NCBI RefSeq assembly: GCF_003813775.1 | Contig: NZ_RPDH01000001.1 | Coordinates: 744,001 to 808,000, forward strand | DNA: 64,000 bases | DNA from: Chitinophaga lutea | GTDB lineage: Bacteria > Bacteroidota > Bacteroidia > Chitinophagales > Chitinophagaceae | Reading direction: 5' to 3' | Shown here: positions 17,470 through 26,842 of the stretch, piece after piece | How the letters are laid out: each line of letters starts with the position of its first letter | Numbering within the stretch: position 1 is the stretch's first letter | Notes under the pieces: generated by a model | Seen by the model: only the letters and a program-made list of their open reading frames with translations | Databases searched by the model: none | What the model was told of the DNA's origin: nothing | Translations under genes and position numbers: made by a program

Positions 17470-19854
17470 ATGAAAATTATCAAACTGTCTGCTTTATTCC
17501 TGCTGGCGCTCTCCGCCGCCGCTACCGCCCAGGTAAAAACCGGCACGTTCCGTCCCTCCGCGTGGGTAGACCCGCAGATAGGGTCGGTTCACGGCAGGTG
17601 GTTCTTTTATACGCCCGCAGCGCTGCCCTTCGGCATGGCTAAACTCGCCCCGCACACCAACGCATACGGCAGCCCGGGGAGCTGGCAGCCCTGCGGCTAC
17701 GACGACCGGCACACTTCCATCGAAGGTTTCGGCCACTTCCATGAGTTCCAGATCGGAGGACTGGTGGTGATGCCTGTTACGGGCCCGCTGCAAACCACAC
17801 CAGGCACACTGGAGCACCCCGATTCCGGTTACCGTTCCCGTTTCGATAAAAAGTCGGAGCACGCCGTGCCGGGCTATTATTCCGTGTATTTGAAAGACTA
17901 TGGCATCAAAGCGGAGCTCACCGCCACCGAAAGAGTCGGTTATCACCGCTATACCTTCCCGGCTTCATCCACCGCCCGCATCATCGTAGACATCGGGCAC
18001 CGCCAGGGAGAAAGCAGCGGGGTAACGGAAGCCAGCATGCGCCTCTCGGCCCCCAAAGAACTGGAAGGCTCGATTGTGACGTACCCGGAATACCTGAAAT
18101 TCTGCGACCCGGGGAAACGGGTGAAAATGTATTTCGTCATAAAGCTCAGCAAAGCGCCCGCATCTTTCGGCGCGTTCACAGACAGCCTGGTTTATCAGCA
18201 GCAGAAAGAAACACGCGGCACCGGCAACGGCATGTTCCTGAATTTCTCCACCCGGCAGAACGAGGTGATTGAAATGCAGGTGGGGCTTTCTTACACCAGC
18301 ATTGAAAATGCCAGGAAAAACCTGCTGTCGGAAGCTACGGGTAAAAGTTTCGATGCCGTCAGGAAAACGGCGGCTGACAAATGGGACGAAAAACTGGGGC
18401 GTATCCGGGTGGAAGGAAAAGTCAGCATCAACAAAGTGAAATTCTACACCGGCCTCTATCATGCGTTGCTGGGCAGAGGCCTGGCCAGCGATGTGAACGG
18501 GCAATACCCGAAAAACCACGGCGGCATCGGCCAGATACCTCCGGGCAAAAACGGCCTGCCTCCCTATCATCATTACAACACCGACGGCATCTGGGGCGCT
18601 TTCTGGAATCTGGGCCAGCTATGGGCCCTGGCATACCCGGACTATCAGAGCCAGTACATACAATCCAATCTCGACTTTGCGGAGGAAACCGGCTGGATGC
18701 ATGATGGCGTGGCGGCCGGCGCGCATTCCAACGGGGTGCAAACGAATTTCTTCGGTCTTCTGATTGCGGCCACCTATAACTGCGGGATCCGGGATTTTAA
18801 TGTGCAGCAGGCGTACGATGCGGCCTATAAAAACGAAACCGGGTACGTCAACCGCCCCTATGGCTCCGGGAAATATGACCTGCATTACCTGGTGAACCAT
18901 GGTTACATCCCTTCAAAAGATACCCTGCTTTCCAACGGCTGGAAGTTCAATTTCGGGGCCTCGCACACCCTTGAATTCTGCTTCAGCTCTTACGCCGTTG
19001 CACAGTTCGCCAAAGCCATCGGGAAGCAGGACGATTACCGGCGCCTGATGAAACAGGCGGCATGCTGGAAAAATCTTTTCGACACAACCACCAGGCTGAT
19101 CCGGCCGAAATACGAAAACGGAACGTTCATCGAAAACTTCAACCCGATGCAGCCCTGGAGAGGTTTCCAGGAAGGCAACGCCTTTCAGTACACCTGGTAC
19201 GTGCCGCAGGACATCGCGGGTCTGATCCGGCTGCTGGGCAAAGACCTCTTCAACGAACGGCTGGAGCATACCTTTGAGGAAAGCCGCAAATCCACCTTCG
19301 GCGGCGGCAACGAAATCAACAGTTTTTCCGGGATCGAGAAACTGTACAACCACGGTAACCAGCCCTGCCTGCACCATTCCTGGCTGTTCAACTACTCCGG
19401 TAAACCCTGGCTCACACAGCAATGGACACGCACCATCTGTGATGAGTTCTACGGCGCGGAACCATTACATGGGTATGGATACGGGCAGGACGAAGACCAG
19501 GGGCAGCTGGGGGCATGGTACGTGATGGCCGCACTGGGCCTGTTCGATGTGCAGGGGCATGCCGCCATGCAACCCACCTTTCAGTTCGGCAGCCCGCTGT
19601 TCGAAAAGGTGACGATCCGGTTGCATCCGAAATACTATACCGGTAAAACACTCGTGATCGAATCAGCGAACAACTCGAAGCAGCATATGTATATCCAGTC
19701 GGTTTCGTTCAACGGGAAACCCGTCGATAACTGCTGGATTGAACGCAACAAACTGACCGCGGGCGGCGTGCTGCGTTTTGAAATGGGGCCGCGGCCCGAT
19801 ACCACGTTCGGTGTCAACACACCGCCGCCGTCCATGAGCACGGACATGCAATGA
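17470..19854 (+). CDS. GH92 family glycoside hydrolase (probable exo-alpha-mannosidase)
   Basis: 794 residues with a signal peptide ending at AAATAQ. The N-terminal beta-sandwich starts SAWVDPQIGSVHGRWFFY and APHTNAYG. The (alpha/alpha)6 catalytic part contains QEGNAFQYTWYVPQD, where Glu568 matches the GH92 general acid, and QDEDQGQLGAWYVMAALG, where residues 674-676 match the acidic base motif (usually N/D-E-D-x-GQMSAW). GH92 enzymes are calcium-dependent inverting exo-alpha-mannosidases acting on N-glycans or mannans, normally periplasmic or at the cell surface. The usual GTGGHG-PGA start is replaced by HGRWFF, placing it in a divergent branch. It is the first gene of a four-gene rightward operon. 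Confidence 0.93.
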   Translation: MKIIKLSALFLLALSAAATAQVKTGTFRPSAWVDPQIGSVHGRWFFYTPAALPFGMAKLAPHTNAYGSPGSWQPCGYDDRHTSIEGFGHFHEFQIGGLVVMPVTGPLQTTPGTLEHPDSGYRSRFDKKSEHAVPGYYSVYLKDYGIKAELTATERVGYHRYTFPASSTARIIVDIGHRQGESSGVTEASMRLSAPKELEGSIVTYPEYLKFCDPGKRVKMYFVIKLSKAPASFGAFTDSLVYQQQKETRGTGNGMFLNFSTRQNEVIEMQVGLSYTSIENARKNLLSEATGKSFDAVRKTAADKWDEKLGRIRVEGKVSINKVKFYTGLYHALLGRGLASDVNGQYPKNHGGIGQIPPGKNGLPPYHHYNTDGIWGAFWNLGQLWALAYPDYQSQYIQSNLDFAEETGWMHDGVAAGAHSNGVQTNFFGLLIAATYNCGIRDFNVQQAYDAAYKNETGYVNRPYGSGKYDLHYLVNHGYIPSKDTLLSNGWKFNFGASHTLEFCFSSYAVAQFAKAIGKQDDYRRLMKQAACWKNLFDTTTRLIRPKYENGTFIENFNPMQPWRGFQEGNAFQYTWYVPQDIAGLIRLLGKDLFNERLEHTFEESRKSTFGGGNEINSFSGIEKLYNHGNQPCLHHSWLFNYSGKPWLTQQWTRTICDEFYGAEPLHGYGYGQDEDQGQLGAWYVMAALGLFDVQGHAAMQPTFQFGSPLFEKVTIRLHPKYYTGKTLVIESANNSKQHMYIQSVSFNGKPVDNCWIERNKLTAGGVLRFEMGPRPDTTFGVNTPPPSMSTDMQ

Positions 19855-19898
19855 TAACCACGTTTTCAAGCAACTGACAACATAAACAGCACCATCAC

Positions 19899-22688
19899 AT
19901 GCGCACCATCAAAATACTGACTGCCTGCTGCACGCTCTCACTGATGCTTTGCAGCTGGCCGTTGTTTGCCGGCCCGGGCAATATCGCCGCCACGGCCAGC
20001 GTAACGGCGTCTTCCGAGGCCGGCGGGAAAGGAAAGGCACAACAGGTTGTTGACGGCATTATCAGGACAGACGGCATCGGCGAATGGGTATCCAACAGCA
20101 AAGTCACTTTCTGGGGGTATATCGACTACCCCTGGGTGCAGCTGGACTGGAAAACACCACAGACCGTCAATAAAATCGTGTTGTACGACCGGGCTGCGGA
20201 AACCTCGCACAATGCCGGCGGCATGCTCATCTTCAGCAACGGCACGCGGATACCCGTTTTCGAAATACCGAACAACGGCGCGCCCAAAGTGGTGAGTTTT
20301 GCGGATCAGACCGTGAGCTGGGTGCGTTTCGAAACAACGGATGCCGACGGTCCCAACGTAGGACTGTCGGAAATGGAAGTGTTCCCTGCGCCTGCCCGGT
20401 TTGCCGACCCGGTTTCGTGGGTGGACCCGTACATCGAGTCTGCCCGGGGCCGCTATTTTTTCTGTGTTACCGGCAGCCAGCCATTCGGCATGATCAGCGC
20501 ATCGCCGCTGACCCGCAACAAAAATCAATACGGCGGAGGATACAATTACAATTCGACGGAGGTGCTGGGATTTCCGCAGGTACATTGCTGGATGCTGGCC
20601 GGCATCACGCTGATGCCCACCACCGGCGACGTTGCCCCTCACCTCGGGGAGCAGGCCTGGAAGTCGAAATTCTCACACGACGGGGAGATCATCCAGCCGG
20701 GGTATCACCGCCTTTACCTCGACAACTATCATACATGGGTGGAACAGACAGCGGGCGACCGCGTCAGCTTCTACCGCTTTACCTATACCCGGGATGCGCT
20801 GGCCAATATCCTGATCAACCTGGGCGGTTATGTGTCCACCACCACCATGACCGATGCGCGGGTAGAAAAGGTCGGCAATACCCGCATCGAAGGCTCCGTC
20901 AACACCACCGGCCGTTTATGGGGCGGGCCGGAAAATGTGCGGATCTATTTTGCGGTCGACTTCGAAAAACCGTTTGAACAACTGAACGGCTGGGACAACA
21001 AACGTGAGCTGCAGGATGTTACCACCTTAACGGGCGGCCCGGAAAAAACCGCCAAAAATCCAGGTGGCCATATGAGTTATTACGATGCCCCCACAACCGG
21101 CGTATCCGCACGGTATCGCGTAAAAGCCGGCGAGTCCGTTCAGATGAAAGTGGCGGTTTCCTACACCAGCGTAGAAAACGCCCGGCGCAACCTCGAATCG
21201 GAATGCAGGCACTGGAATTTCGACCAGCTCCGTGCGGCCTCCCAAAACGAATGGAATGAAATGCTGGGCCGCATCACCGTAAAAGGAGGCAGCGCCAGCC
21301 AGCAGATAAAGTTTTACACCGACTTGTGGCATGTGTTGCTGGGACGGCATAAGCTGGACGATGTATCCGGCGACTACCCCGACAACACCGAAGGGGAACG
21401 GCGCGGCAATGCCACTATCAACACGAAGTTTAAAATCCGGACATTGCCCAGGGACAGCAAAGGGAAAGTGAAGTTCCACATGTACAATTCGGATGCCTTC
21501 TGGCTGACGCAATGGAACCTGAACGTATTGTGGGGCCTCGCATGGCCCGAAGTGCTCGACGATTTTGCGGCCTGCCTGGTACAATACGCCGAAAACGGCA
21601 GATTGCTCCCAAGGGGCCCCAATGCCGGCGGATATACCTATATCATGACCGGTTGCCCCGCTACCAACCTGATCACGTCGGCTTTCCAGAAAGGCGTGCT
21701 GACAAAAAAATCCACCGCAACGGCCTACCGCGTGATGAAAGAAAATCATGCGCCCGGCGGCATGATGGGCGGGAAAGACGAAATGGAGTTTTATATCAAA
21801 AACGGCTACTACCCTTCCAACGCAGGCATCACCACTGAAATCACGTTCCAGGACTGGGCGCTGGCGCAAATGGCCAAAAAGCTCGGAAAAAAGAAAGACT
21901 TCGAATATTTCTCCGCACGGTCGAAGGGCTGGAGCCGGCTGTACGACAGCACCCAAAAATTGCTCTTCCCCAAAAACAAACAGGGAGGATGGGTGCATCA
22001 AAACCCGCTCGACGGTAACGGCTGGGTGGAAGCCAACGCCTGGCAGGCCACCTGGTCCGTTTCTCACGACATCAGCCGGCTGGCGAATATGATGGGTGGC
22101 AACGATTCCCTCTGCCGACAACTCAATTACGCGTTCGAGCAGGCAAAAAGCCAGGACTTCGTGTTCGGCTACAGTTCCGGTTACGTCAGTTATGCCAATC
22201 AGCCCGGATGTTCCAACGCCCATGTGTTTAATTACGCCGGTCGCCCCGACCTGAGCCAGTACTGGGTGAGAAGGGTCAATGAACAGGCCTACGGCGGCAT
22301 TACGCCGGATAAGGGCTACGGCGGGCACGATGAAGACCAGGGGCAGATGGGTGGCGTCAGCGCCCTGACGTCCATCGGGCTGTTCAGTCTTACCGGCACA
22401 TCCGGCATCGACCCCGTTTACGACATCACCAGTCCCGTTTTCGACGAAATCAACATCAAACTCAACAACGATTATTACCCGGGCAAAGAGTTTGTGATCA
22501 AAACGCACGATAATTCCAGGGAGCATTGTTATATCCAGAGAGGCGCCCTGAACGGGCAGCCGCATCAGCAGTTTTTCTTTTCCCACAGCGATTTCGCGAA
22601 GGGGGGCGTGCTGGAGTTATGGCTGGGGCCGGAACCCAGCCGCTCCTGGGGAACGGGTGCATATCCTTTCAAAGTCCCTGCCCGCTGA
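19899..22688 (+). CDS. GH92 family glycoside hydrolase with N-terminal F5/8 type C (discoidin-like) domain
   Basis: 929 residues with a signal peptide ending near PLFAG. Residues 25-165 look like a discoidin/CBM32-type domain: IAATASVTASSEAGGK, DGEW-like GEWVSN, WVQLDWKTPQTVNKIVLYDR and LSEMEVF. The GH92 part follows (SWVDPYIESARGRYFFC, then QPFGMISASPLT). The acid Glu711 lies in WVEANAWQATW and the acidic motif DEDQGQMGG at 811-813. The accessory domain probably binds the glycan. It begins 44 bases after the first GH92 gene and shares its divergent RYFF motif, so the pair probably arose by old duplication. Activity on mannosides is inferred from family. Confidence 0.93.
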   Translation: MRTIKILTACCTLSLMLCSWPLFAGPGNIAATASVTASSEAGGKGKAQQVVDGIIRTDGIGEWVSNSKVTFWGYIDYPWVQLDWKTPQTVNKIVLYDRAAETSHNAGGMLIFSNGTRIPVFEIPNNGAPKVVSFADQTVSWVRFETTDADGPNVGLSEMEVFPAPARFADPVSWVDPYIESARGRYFFCVTGSQPFGMISASPLTRNKNQYGGGYNYNSTEVLGFPQVHCWMLAGITLMPTTGDVAPHLGEQAWKSKFSHDGEIIQPGYHRLYLDNYHTWVEQTAGDRVSFYRFTYTRDALANILINLGGYVSTTTMTDARVEKVGNTRIEGSVNTTGRLWGGPENVRIYFAVDFEKPFEQLNGWDNKRELQDVTTLTGGPEKTAKNPGGHMSYYDAPTTGVSARYRVKAGESVQMKVAVSYTSVENARRNLESECRHWNFDQLRAASQNEWNEMLGRITVKGGSASQQIKFYTDLWHVLLGRHKLDDVSGDYPDNTEGERRGNATINTKFKIRTLPRDSKGKVKFHMYNSDAFWLTQWNLNVLWGLAWPEVLDDFAACLVQYAENGRLLPRGPNAGGYTYIMTGCPATNLITSAFQKGVLTKKSTATAYRVMKENHAPGGMMGGKDEMEFYIKNGYYPSNAGITTEITFQDWALAQMAKKLGKKKDFEYFSARSKGWSRLYDSTQKLLFPKNKQGGWVHQNPLDGNGWVEANAWQATWSVSHDISRLANMMGGNDSLCRQLNYAFEQAKSQDFVFGYSSGYVSYANQPGCSNAHVFNYAGRPDLSQYWVRRVNEQAYGGITPDKGYGGHDEDQGQMGGVSALTSIGLFSLTGTSGIDPVYDITSPVFDEINIKLNNDYYPGKEFVIKTHDNSREHCYIQRGALNGQPHQQFFFSHSDFAKGGVLELWLGPEPSRSWGTGAYPFKVPAR

Positions 22689-22727
22689 TCAAACTAAATT
22701 GAACAATCACTATCAATACTCATACAA

Positions 22728-24017
22728 ATGAAGAAATGTATTCCGTTATTATTGTTGCTTCCTGCCCTTGCGGGAACCGCACAGGTAAAAGAGCCCGCAG
22801 GCAGGCAACTCGTACAGGAAATAAAAAACAACGAGTACTTCGCCTTTGTCAAAAACAAAGCGCTGGAGGTCATGAAAACGGGCTTTAATGCCGGCGACGG
22901 TTACCGGGAAGTATGGATCCGCGACTACAATACCTTCATCGAACTGGCCGCCCAGGTAAATCCGAAAGAAGTGCTGAAAGAAAACCTGCTGGTCTTTTTC
23001 CGGATGCAGGGCGACGATGGCAATATCATAGACGGCTTCACGCCCGCGGAGAAAATCGGCAAAGGCGAGACGGATTTTTCCTATTCCAAACTGGAGCCGC
23101 GATACGCCGGTCACAAGAACACCGTGGAGACCGACCAGGAGACCTCGCTGGTACAGGCGGTGTACCGGTACATCCAGCTCACCGGCGACAAAACGATCCT
23201 GCAGGAAAAGATCGGCGATAAAACGGTGGCGGAACGGCTGGAATTTTCGATGGACTTCCTCATGAACCACCGTTACAACAAACAGTACGGGCTCATCATC
23301 GGCGCCACCACGGCAGACTGGGGCGATGTACAACCAGAGCACGGCTGGGGCGTTGACCTGGATGCCAACACACATCCCGCCATCGATATTTACGACAACG
23401 CCATGTTCATCGTGGCCCTGAATAACCTGATGGACATTCTTCCCGCATCCAGGCAGAAATGGCAGCCGGTGAGGAACAGGCTTATGCAAAACAGCATGAA
23501 ACATTTATGGGATAAAAAGGAACAGAAGTTCATTCCGCATATCTATCTCAAAGGTTCTCCCTTCCCCGCCGGTTTCGACGAGAACAAGATCTATTATTTC
23601 GGCGGCACCACCGTTGCCATTGAAGCAGGCCTCCTCAGCAAAGCGCAGATCAAGGCTTCGCTCGATGAAATGGTCAAAAGGGTAAAACTCGCCGGTGCAG
23701 CTTCCATCGGCCTCACGCTGTACCCTCCCTACCCGGAAGGTTACTTTGCGAACAAGATCATGAACCCGGTTTACAGCTACCAGAACGGCGGCGACTGGAC
23801 GTGGTTCGGCGCCCGGATGATACAGCAACTGATAAAACACGGTTTTGTGAAGGAGGCCTACGAGCAGATACAGCCCATGGTAAAACGTGTGAAAGACAAT
23901 AACGGCTTCTACGAATGGTATTCGGTAGATAATAAACCCCGGGGCTCCGGTACGTTCCGCGGCGAAGCGGGCGTATTGTACACCGCTATCGTGATGCTGG
24001 AGAACCTGAAAAAATAA
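22728..24017 (+). CDS. Secreted six-hairpin glycosidase-like protein, family not assigned
   Basis: 429 residues with a signal peptide ending at LAGTAQ. It reads as a single (alpha/alpha)6 barrel: REVWIRDYNTFIELA, VETDQETSLVQAVYRY, IIGATTADWGDVQPEHGW, YYFGGTTVAIEAGLL, NGGDWTWFGARMIQQL and GSGTFRGEAGVLYTA. The WIRD and DWGD acids resemble catalytic positions in GH63/GH37/GH100-type six-hairpin enzymes, but I cannot place it in a numbered family. It lies between two GH92 genes, 39 bases after the first and overlapping the next frame at TAATG, so it belongs to the mannoside operon. It might remove a capping sugar such as glucose, which is inference. Confidence 0.75.
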   Translation: MKKCIPLLLLLPALAGTAQVKEPAGRQLVQEIKNNEYFAFVKNKALEVMKTGFNAGDGYREVWIRDYNTFIELAAQVNPKEVLKENLLVFFRMQGDDGNIIDGFTPAEKIGKGETDFSYSKLEPRYAGHKNTVETDQETSLVQAVYRYIQLTGDKTILQEKIGDKTVAERLEFSMDFLMNHRYNKQYGLIIGATTADWGDVQPEHGWGVDLDANTHPAIDIYDNAMFIVALNNLMDILPASRQKWQPVRNRLMQNSMKHLWDKKEQKFIPHIYLKGSPFPAGFDENKIYYFGGTTVAIEAGLLSKAQIKASLDEMVKRVKLAGAASIGLTLYPPYPEGYFANKIMNPVYSYQNGGDWTWFGARMIQQLIKHGFVKEAYEQIQPMVKRVKDNNGFYEWYSVDNKPRGSGTFRGEAGVLYTAIVMLENLKK

Positions 24018-24073
24018 TGATGGGGATACTCAAAAAAACACAATATTTACCGCGCATTAATTCCACGAAGAAA

Positions 24074-26380
24074 ATGAAGCATCGTCTTTACCGGCTGCTG
24101 TTGCTGCTGACGACAGTACCGCCATCCGTTCACGCACAGCGCCAACCGGAACGGCCGGTTGATCTCGTTGTACCGCAGATGGGTACGGCACATTCCCGCT
24201 GGTTCTATTTCTCATCGGCCAGCGTACCGTTCGGCATGGTGAGTTTGTTCCCGGACAATAACAGCCTCACCGACTGGGAAGGCGGTTACCGGTATAACAT
24301 CGATACCATCCGCTGTTTCAGCCACATTCACGAATGGCAGCTGTCCGGCCTCCCCGTAATGCCGGTCGCTTTCACAACGGAGGCTGACCTGAAGGGGATT
24401 TTCAACAATCATGCTTCCCATTTCAGCCACGCCAATGAAGTGGTGAAACCCGGGTATCACAAGGTAACGTTAAGCCGCTACGATATCGACGCGGCGCTGA
24501 CGGCCACCAATCACGCAGGGTTTCACCGGTATACGTTCAAAAAGAGCGGGCACCGGGGCATCCTCTTCGACCTCGGCGGCAAGCTGGGAGGCATCAACAT
24601 GGTGCGGGGCGGCTTTCAGCAAACGGGCCCCAACCGGATCAGCGGCTTCATCGTCAACGGCCCTACCATCCGCAAACCGAAAGAATACACCGTCTATTTC
24701 ACCGCGGAATTCAGCCGCCCGATGAAGCGCACCCTGCTGTGGGCCGAGGGCAGTACCCGGGAAAACAGCCGGGAATGGCGCGGGAAAGACGGCAAGTTGC
24801 TGGTAGCGTTCGACGATGCTGCCGGCGCGGTAGACATGAAAGTGGGGCTTTCCTTTGTGAGCGAAGCAGGGGCGGCCAACAACCTCCGGAAAGAAATCGG
24901 GGGATGGGACTTCGATGCCACCGTCCGCGATGCGCAAAACAAATGGAACGCCCTGTTGTCGAGAATAAAAGTGGAAGGCGGCACCCTCGTGCAAAGGCAG
25001 CGGTTTTACACCGACCTGTCGCACGCAATACAGGGCCGCCGCATCATCAACGATGTGGACGGCCGGTATACCGATTGCACGGGCGACACGCCGCGCGTAC
25101 GGCAATTGCCGCTCCGCAGCAACGGCACGCCCCGTTTCAACATGTACAATTCCGATGCTTTCTGGGGCGCGCAATGGACGCTCAATACGCTGTGGCCACT
25201 GGTATATCCCGACATCACGGAGGAATTCTGTAACTCCTTCCTCGAATACTACAAAAACGGCGGGCTCATACCACGCGGCCCCGCGGCCGGGAACTACACC
25301 TATGTGATGACGGGCGCATCCACCACGCCTTTTTTTGTGAGCGCCTGGCAGAAAGGCATTCGTGGCTTTGATATCGGGCTGGCGTTCGAGGGATTGAAAA
25401 AGAACCACCTCCCGGGCGGCATGATGGGAAAGATCGGCTATGAGCACAAGACCTCGAAAGGCGGCGGTATTGAATTCTATATCAGCCATGGGTATGTTCC
25501 ATACCCGCTGTCGAAAACCATCTACGGCATGCACCAGGACGGTGCTACCATCACGCTGGAAAACGCTTACCAGGACTGGACGCTGGCGCAGCTGGCCAAA
25601 GCCCTGCAGAAAACGGACGATTACGCCTATTTCAGCAAAAGGGCCGGCAACTATAAAAACATTTTCAACGCCGAAGCCGGTTATTTTGTTCCCCGCGACA
25701 GCGCCGGGCGATGGCAGCATCCTTTCGATCCGCTGAAATCAGACAAGGGTTTTGAAGAAGGGAACGCGGCGCAGTATCTCTGGTATGTGCCGCATCACCT
25801 CGATTCGCTGTTTGCGTTGCTGGGTGGAAAAGAAAAAGCCGCCGACCGCCTCAACCAACAATACGAAGCCTCCGCGCCGTCGCGCTTCATCGGTTCGTGG
25901 ATCAATTACGAAAACCAGCCTTCCATCCAGACGGCTTTCATATTCAACCATGCCGGCAAACCCTGGCTCACCCAGTACTGGGTATCACGGGTGATCGACA
26001 GCATCTATGCGGATATCTCACCCGAGGGCGGATTCATCGGGGACGAAGACCAGGGCCTGATGGGCAGCCTGAGCGTACTGCTGAAACTAGGGCTGTTCCA
26101 GACGAACGGCGGCACCGAAGCCAATCCCAAATACGAACTGACGGGCCCGCTGTTTTCCAAAGCCACCATCTACCTGGATCCGAAATACTATCAAAGCAAA
26201 ACCTTCACCATCACCGCAAAAAATGTATCGGCCACCAACCGGTACATCAAAAGCGCCAGCGTGAACGGGGAAAAACTGAAGCAGTTTTTTATCCGGCACG
26301 ATCAGATCAACAGGGGTTGCGAACTGCGATATGAAATGGACAACCAGCCTAACTATCAGTTATTCGAAGCTGCCCGTTAA
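24074..26380 (+). CDS. GH92 family glycoside hydrolase (third of the operon)
   Basis: 768 residues from the ATG at 24074, which gives a clean signal peptide (MKHRLYRLLLLLTTVPPS, then VHAQ) and has a purine-rich GAAGAAA before it. An earlier in-frame ATG at 24017 overlaps the previous stop codon (TAATG) and would add 19 residues before the signal peptide. GH92 features are QMGTAHSRWFYFSSASVPFG at the start, FEEGNAAQYLWYVPHH with acid Glu562, and GDEDQGLMGSL with acids near 657-659. Like its two neighbours it has the R(W/Y)F start and DEDQG motif. Last gene of the operon, followed by a strong terminator hairpin. Confidence 0.92.
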   Translation: MKHRLYRLLLLLTTVPPSVHAQRQPERPVDLVVPQMGTAHSRWFYFSSASVPFGMVSLFPDNNSLTDWEGGYRYNIDTIRCFSHIHEWQLSGLPVMPVAFTTEADLKGIFNNHASHFSHANEVVKPGYHKVTLSRYDIDAALTATNHAGFHRYTFKKSGHRGILFDLGGKLGGINMVRGGFQQTGPNRISGFIVNGPTIRKPKEYTVYFTAEFSRPMKRTLLWAEGSTRENSREWRGKDGKLLVAFDDAAGAVDMKVGLSFVSEAGAANNLRKEIGGWDFDATVRDAQNKWNALLSRIKVEGGTLVQRQRFYTDLSHAIQGRRIINDVDGRYTDCTGDTPRVRQLPLRSNGTPRFNMYNSDAFWGAQWTLNTLWPLVYPDITEEFCNSFLEYYKNGGLIPRGPAAGNYTYVMTGASTTPFFVSAWQKGIRGFDIGLAFEGLKKNHLPGGMMGKIGYEHKTSKGGGIEFYISHGYVPYPLSKTIYGMHQDGATITLENAYQDWTLAQLAKALQKTDDYAYFSKRAGNYKNIFNAEAGYFVPRDSAGRWQHPFDPLKSDKGFEEGNAAQYLWYVPHHLDSLFALLGGKEKAADRLNQQYEASAPSRFIGSWINYENQPSIQTAFIFNHAGKPWLTQYWVSRVIDSIYADISPEGGFIGDEDQGLMGSLSVLLKLGLFQTNGGTEANPKYELTGPLFSKATIYLDPKYYQSKTFTITAKNVSATNRYIKSASVNGEKLKQFFIRHDQINRGCELRYEMDNQPNYQLFEAAR

Positions 26381-26432
26381 TAAAATTTCGTGTTACAACG
26401 GCAATTGCCAGTAACAACAGCAGTTGGCCGGC

Positions 26433-26469
26433 ACGCAAAAAGTTGAGATGCTATCTCAACTTTTTGCGT
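26433..26469 (+). terminator. Strong terminator hairpin after the GH92 operon
   Basis: Perfect 17-bp arms (26433-26449 and 26453-26469) with a 3-base loop, 53 bases after the last GH92 stop codon. The descending arm contains TTTTT and TTT follows. It separates the hydrolase operon from the SusCD operon. Confidence 0.85.
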
Positions 26470-26625
26470 TTTATGAACATCCTTGAAACGGCTTGCCACA
26501 GCTGATTTCATCGCCACCTCCGCTATCTCCGGCAATCCCGCCCCGCGCCTACACCGCAGCAGGCCGCTTCCCTTCCTCACATTTCGCAACATTCGATCCC
26601 CGCAGATATTTTCTTCAAAAAAAAG
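26470..26625. other. Intergenic stretch before the SusCD promoter, nothing recognised
   Basis: Together with the terminator and promoter this belongs to a 460-base gap between the GH92 operon and SusC. Short ORFs on both strands have no family resemblance. Confidence 0.5.
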
Positions 26626-26687
26626 TTGCAAATAAAAAGTTTTCCACTACATTTGATATGTATATACATTCGTACATACAAACATAT
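26626..26687 (+). promoter_or_regulatory. Promoter and operator of the SusCD operon (site C)
   Basis: TTG at 26626-26628, a 19-bp gap and TACATTTG at 26648-26655 give a near-ideal Bacteroidota promoter. The perfect 12-bp palindrome ATGTATATACAT (26658-26669) follows at once, over the expected transcription start. ACAAACATAT at 26678-26687 repeats the outer arm seen in site A. The identical core in sites B and C, both beside a TACATTTG element, argues for common control by the GntR repressor. GTATATAC at 26767-26774 may be a weak extra site. The leader to the SusC ATG is about 180 bases. Confidence 0.75.
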
Positions 26688-26842
26688 CGAAGAACCGAAA
26701 TCGAGAGGCTCCAGTGGAGCAAAGCCTAACATGTAACATCAGGCCCCAACCTGATTGATGCTATCAGTATATACAAGTGAGACGACCAGAATCTATGCTC
26801 TTATTGAACAGTATGATATTTCAAATACAATAAACCACGGTT

